Shown here: positions 14,327 to 15,340 of the stretch, piece by piece | Layout: each line of letters opens with the position of its first letter | Position numbering within the stretch: position 1 is the first letter of the stretch | Source of the DNA: JAVBNW01 sp031551255 | Lineage (GTDB): Bacteria > Bacillota > Clostridia > Christensenellales > UBA1750 | Length of the DNA stretch: 15,340 nt | Direction of reading: 5' to 3' | Assembly (NCBI GenBank): GCA_031551255.1 | Contig: JAVBNW010000043.1 | Coordinates: 1-15,340, forward strand | Program-made: the position numbers and the translations under genes | The notes under the pieces: model-generated | Database searches by the model: none | Told to the model about the DNA's origin: nothing | The model's input: only the letters and a program-made list of their open reading frames with translations

Positions 14327-15340
14327 TTACGACTTGGAGAAATCCACGCCGGCGCTTGCATACCCTAGGAAGGTATGGCCCAAGTCGCCATCGCCATGCG
14401 CGCTGCCGCTGAATACCAGCAGCAGGCGAGTGCCCGCGGAGATCGGGATATTCAGGTTCGAGGTAACCCCCGACACGTTCTGGCCAATCGTAACGATGCC
14501 GGATATCGAGGGAAGCGTTACGGAAGCGCCGGGTACGATGCTGAAGAAGTTATCCGGCGCGGCGGACTGATACAGCTGCGCCTTGATCGTAAAGGTAGAA
14601 TTCTGCAAGTTCAAGAACAGCACGGAGCTGAAATACGCGGCGATAGCGTTGATCGTGCAATCCCTCGGCACGGAGAACGCGAAGTTATTCAAAAGGCCCA
14701 AAGCGCCGGTCAGATCGATGTTGGGATCCAGGACATTGATGACCGACGAGCTATTGCCAAAGCCGATGAACGCGGGTATAGCCGTAGATCCCAAGTGATC
14801 CGTGGAAACCGCCACAGGATCGCCTGAGGAATAGGGGACGAAGGCGCCTGCGAGCGCGACGCCGGTAGCACCCGTTGCACCGGTGGCGCCGGTAGCGCCC
14901 GTGGGACCAACAGCGCCGTCCGCGCCGGTGGGGCCGGTGGCTCCGGTAGCGCCAACAGCGCCGTCCGCGCCGGTGGGACCCGTGGGGCCTGCAGCGCCGT
15001 CAGCGCCGGTGGCGCCTGTCGCGCCTACAGCGCCGTCAGCGCCGGTGGGGCCGGTAGCGCCTGTCGCGCCAACAGTGCCGTCAGCGCCGGTGGGGCCGGT
15101 AGCGCCCGTGGGACCAACAGCGCCGTCCGCGCCGGTGGGACCCGTGGGGCCTACAGCGCCGTCCGCGCCGGTGGCGCCTGTCGCGCCTACAGCGCCGTCA
15201 GCGCCGGTGGGGCCGGTGGCGCCTGTCGCGCCTACAGCGCCGTCAGCGCCGGTGGGGCCGGTGGCGCCTGTCGCGCCTACAGCGCCGTCAGCGCCGGTGG
15301 GGCCGGTGGCGCCTGTCGCGCCTACAGCGCCGTCAGCGCC
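14327..15340 (-). CDS. Collagen-like exosporium glycoprotein, BclB-type (5' end outside the window)
   Basis: The frame is open from the window edge to the TAA at 14327 and gives 337 residues. The first 162 are 54 unbroken Gly-X-Y triplets (15340-14855), mainly GAT, GPT, GAD and GAV. The last 175 residues form a globular domain with VPYSSGDPVAVST, IPAFIGFGNSSS, FAFSVPRDCTINAIAAYFSS, AQLYQSAAPDNFF, NIPISAGTRLLLVFSGSA and a terminal GYASAGVDF. This order of blocks matches the C-terminal domain of BclB-related exosporium glycoproteins of spore formers. Threonines in the Y position of such triplets are usual O-glycosylation sites. The GTG at 14815 is an internal valine, not a start. The protein probably forms trimers and sits on the spore surface as a filament; the N-terminal anchoring region and the promoter are outside the window. 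Confidence 0.93.
   Translation of the reverse strand, partial: GADGAVGATGATGPTGADGAVGATGATGPTGADGAVGATGATGPTGADGAVGATGATGADGAVGPTGPTGADGAVGPTGATGPTGADGTVGATGATGPTGADGAVGATGATGADGAAGPTGPTGADGAVGATGATGPTGADGAVGPTGATGATGATGATGVALAGAFVPYSSGDPVAVSTDHLGSTAIPAFIGFGNSSSVINVLDPNIDLTGALGLLNNFAFSVPRDCTINAIAAYFSSVLFLNLQNSTFTIKAQLYQSAAPDNFFSIVPGASVTLPSISGIVTIGQNVSGVTSNLNIPISAGTRLLLVFSGSAHGDGDLGHTFLGYASAGVDFSKS
14855..15340 (-). repeat. Collagen-coding tandem repeat tract with perfect 45-bp units
   Basis: The tract encodes 54 Gly-X-Y triplets. Nearest the window edge three consecutive 45-bp units (15206-15250, 15251-15295, 15296-15340) are identical and encode GADGAVGATGATGPT. The next 36 bases inward (15170-15205) match the same unit, and farther in the units diverge by single codons (GPT for GAT, GAA, loss of a triplet). 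All changes keep the 9-base triplet register. Confidence 0.95.

Noticed and set aside
14327..14815. A separate 162-residue gene starting at the GTG 14815
   Set aside because: The same frame is open from 14816 to the window edge and encodes the collagen tract, so this GTG is an internal valine.
14375..14827. Plus-strand open frame opposite the BclB-type domain
   Set aside because: The minus-strand translation matches a known domain over its full length; the plus-strand product has no recognisable features.
14855..15340. Regularly spaced repeats that could suggest a CRISPR array
   Set aside because: The repeats are directly adjacent without unique spacers, stay in one open frame and encode Gly-X-Y triplets.

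Overview
The window is 15.3 kb of GC-rich DNA with mostly Gram-positive gene order, purine-rich ribosome binding sites and sigma-A-type promoters whose -10 box is usually TATACT. The partial gene at the right edge matches BclB-type exosporium glycoproteins, so the host is most likely an endospore-forming Firmicute. The high GC suggests a GC-rich Clostridia lineage (for example the Christensenellales or Oscillospirales); this placement is an inference with low confidence.

Region 1 (1-1660, minus strand) is a small envelope-stress-type operon read leftward from a near-consensus promoter: a zinc-ribbon/HTH DUF2089 protein, a protein with a SHOCT-like (YvlB/LiaX-type) N-terminus, a small protein that looks like a diverged relative of that protein's C-terminal half, a small YvlD/holin-like membrane protein, and the first codons of a fifth gene cut by the window edge. 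Region 2 (1729-4256, plus strand) is divergent from it: an NfeD-like membrane protein and a FloT-type flotillin, a classic membrane-microdomain pair, closed by a strong intrinsic terminator. The two genes are separated by an unusual hairpin-rich spacer.

Region 3 (about 4257-6460) is conspicuously lower in GC than everything around it. It holds a broken HD-domain hydrolase behind a very good promoter and a serine beta-lactamase-like protein with altered active-site motifs. It looks like acquired DNA, although no insertion sequence, tRNA or flanking repeat is visible. Region 4 (6464-8741, minus strand) carries an APH(3')-like kinase downstream of an AgrC-like GHKL sensor kinase that has no response regulator next to it.

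Region 5 (8819-11219, minus strand) is a serine biosynthesis operon, serC-serA, with a clear promoter and terminator. Diverging from it is an NAD-dependent epimerase/dehydratase-like gene (11341-12267, plus). Region 6 (12296-13503, minus) is a uppP-mazG-like operon: undecaprenyl-diphosphate recycling plus a nucleotide pyrophosphohydrolase. An alpha-helical hypothetical gene (13549-14262, plus), with no convincing start signal, diverges from uppP. Region 7 (14327-15340, minus) is the 3' part of a collagen-like gene: 54 uninterrupted Gly-X-Y triplets, including perfect 45-bp tandem repeats, followed by a BclB-type C-terminal domain. Its start lies beyond the window.

Most of the window is ordinary chromosomal housekeeping. 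The points most worth a second look are the collagen repeat tract, the low-GC insert with its altered beta-lactamase fold protein, the DUF2089/SHOCT/YvlD operon with its uncharacterised members, the orphan sensor kinase, and the hairpin-rich spacer inside the NfeD-flotillin operon.
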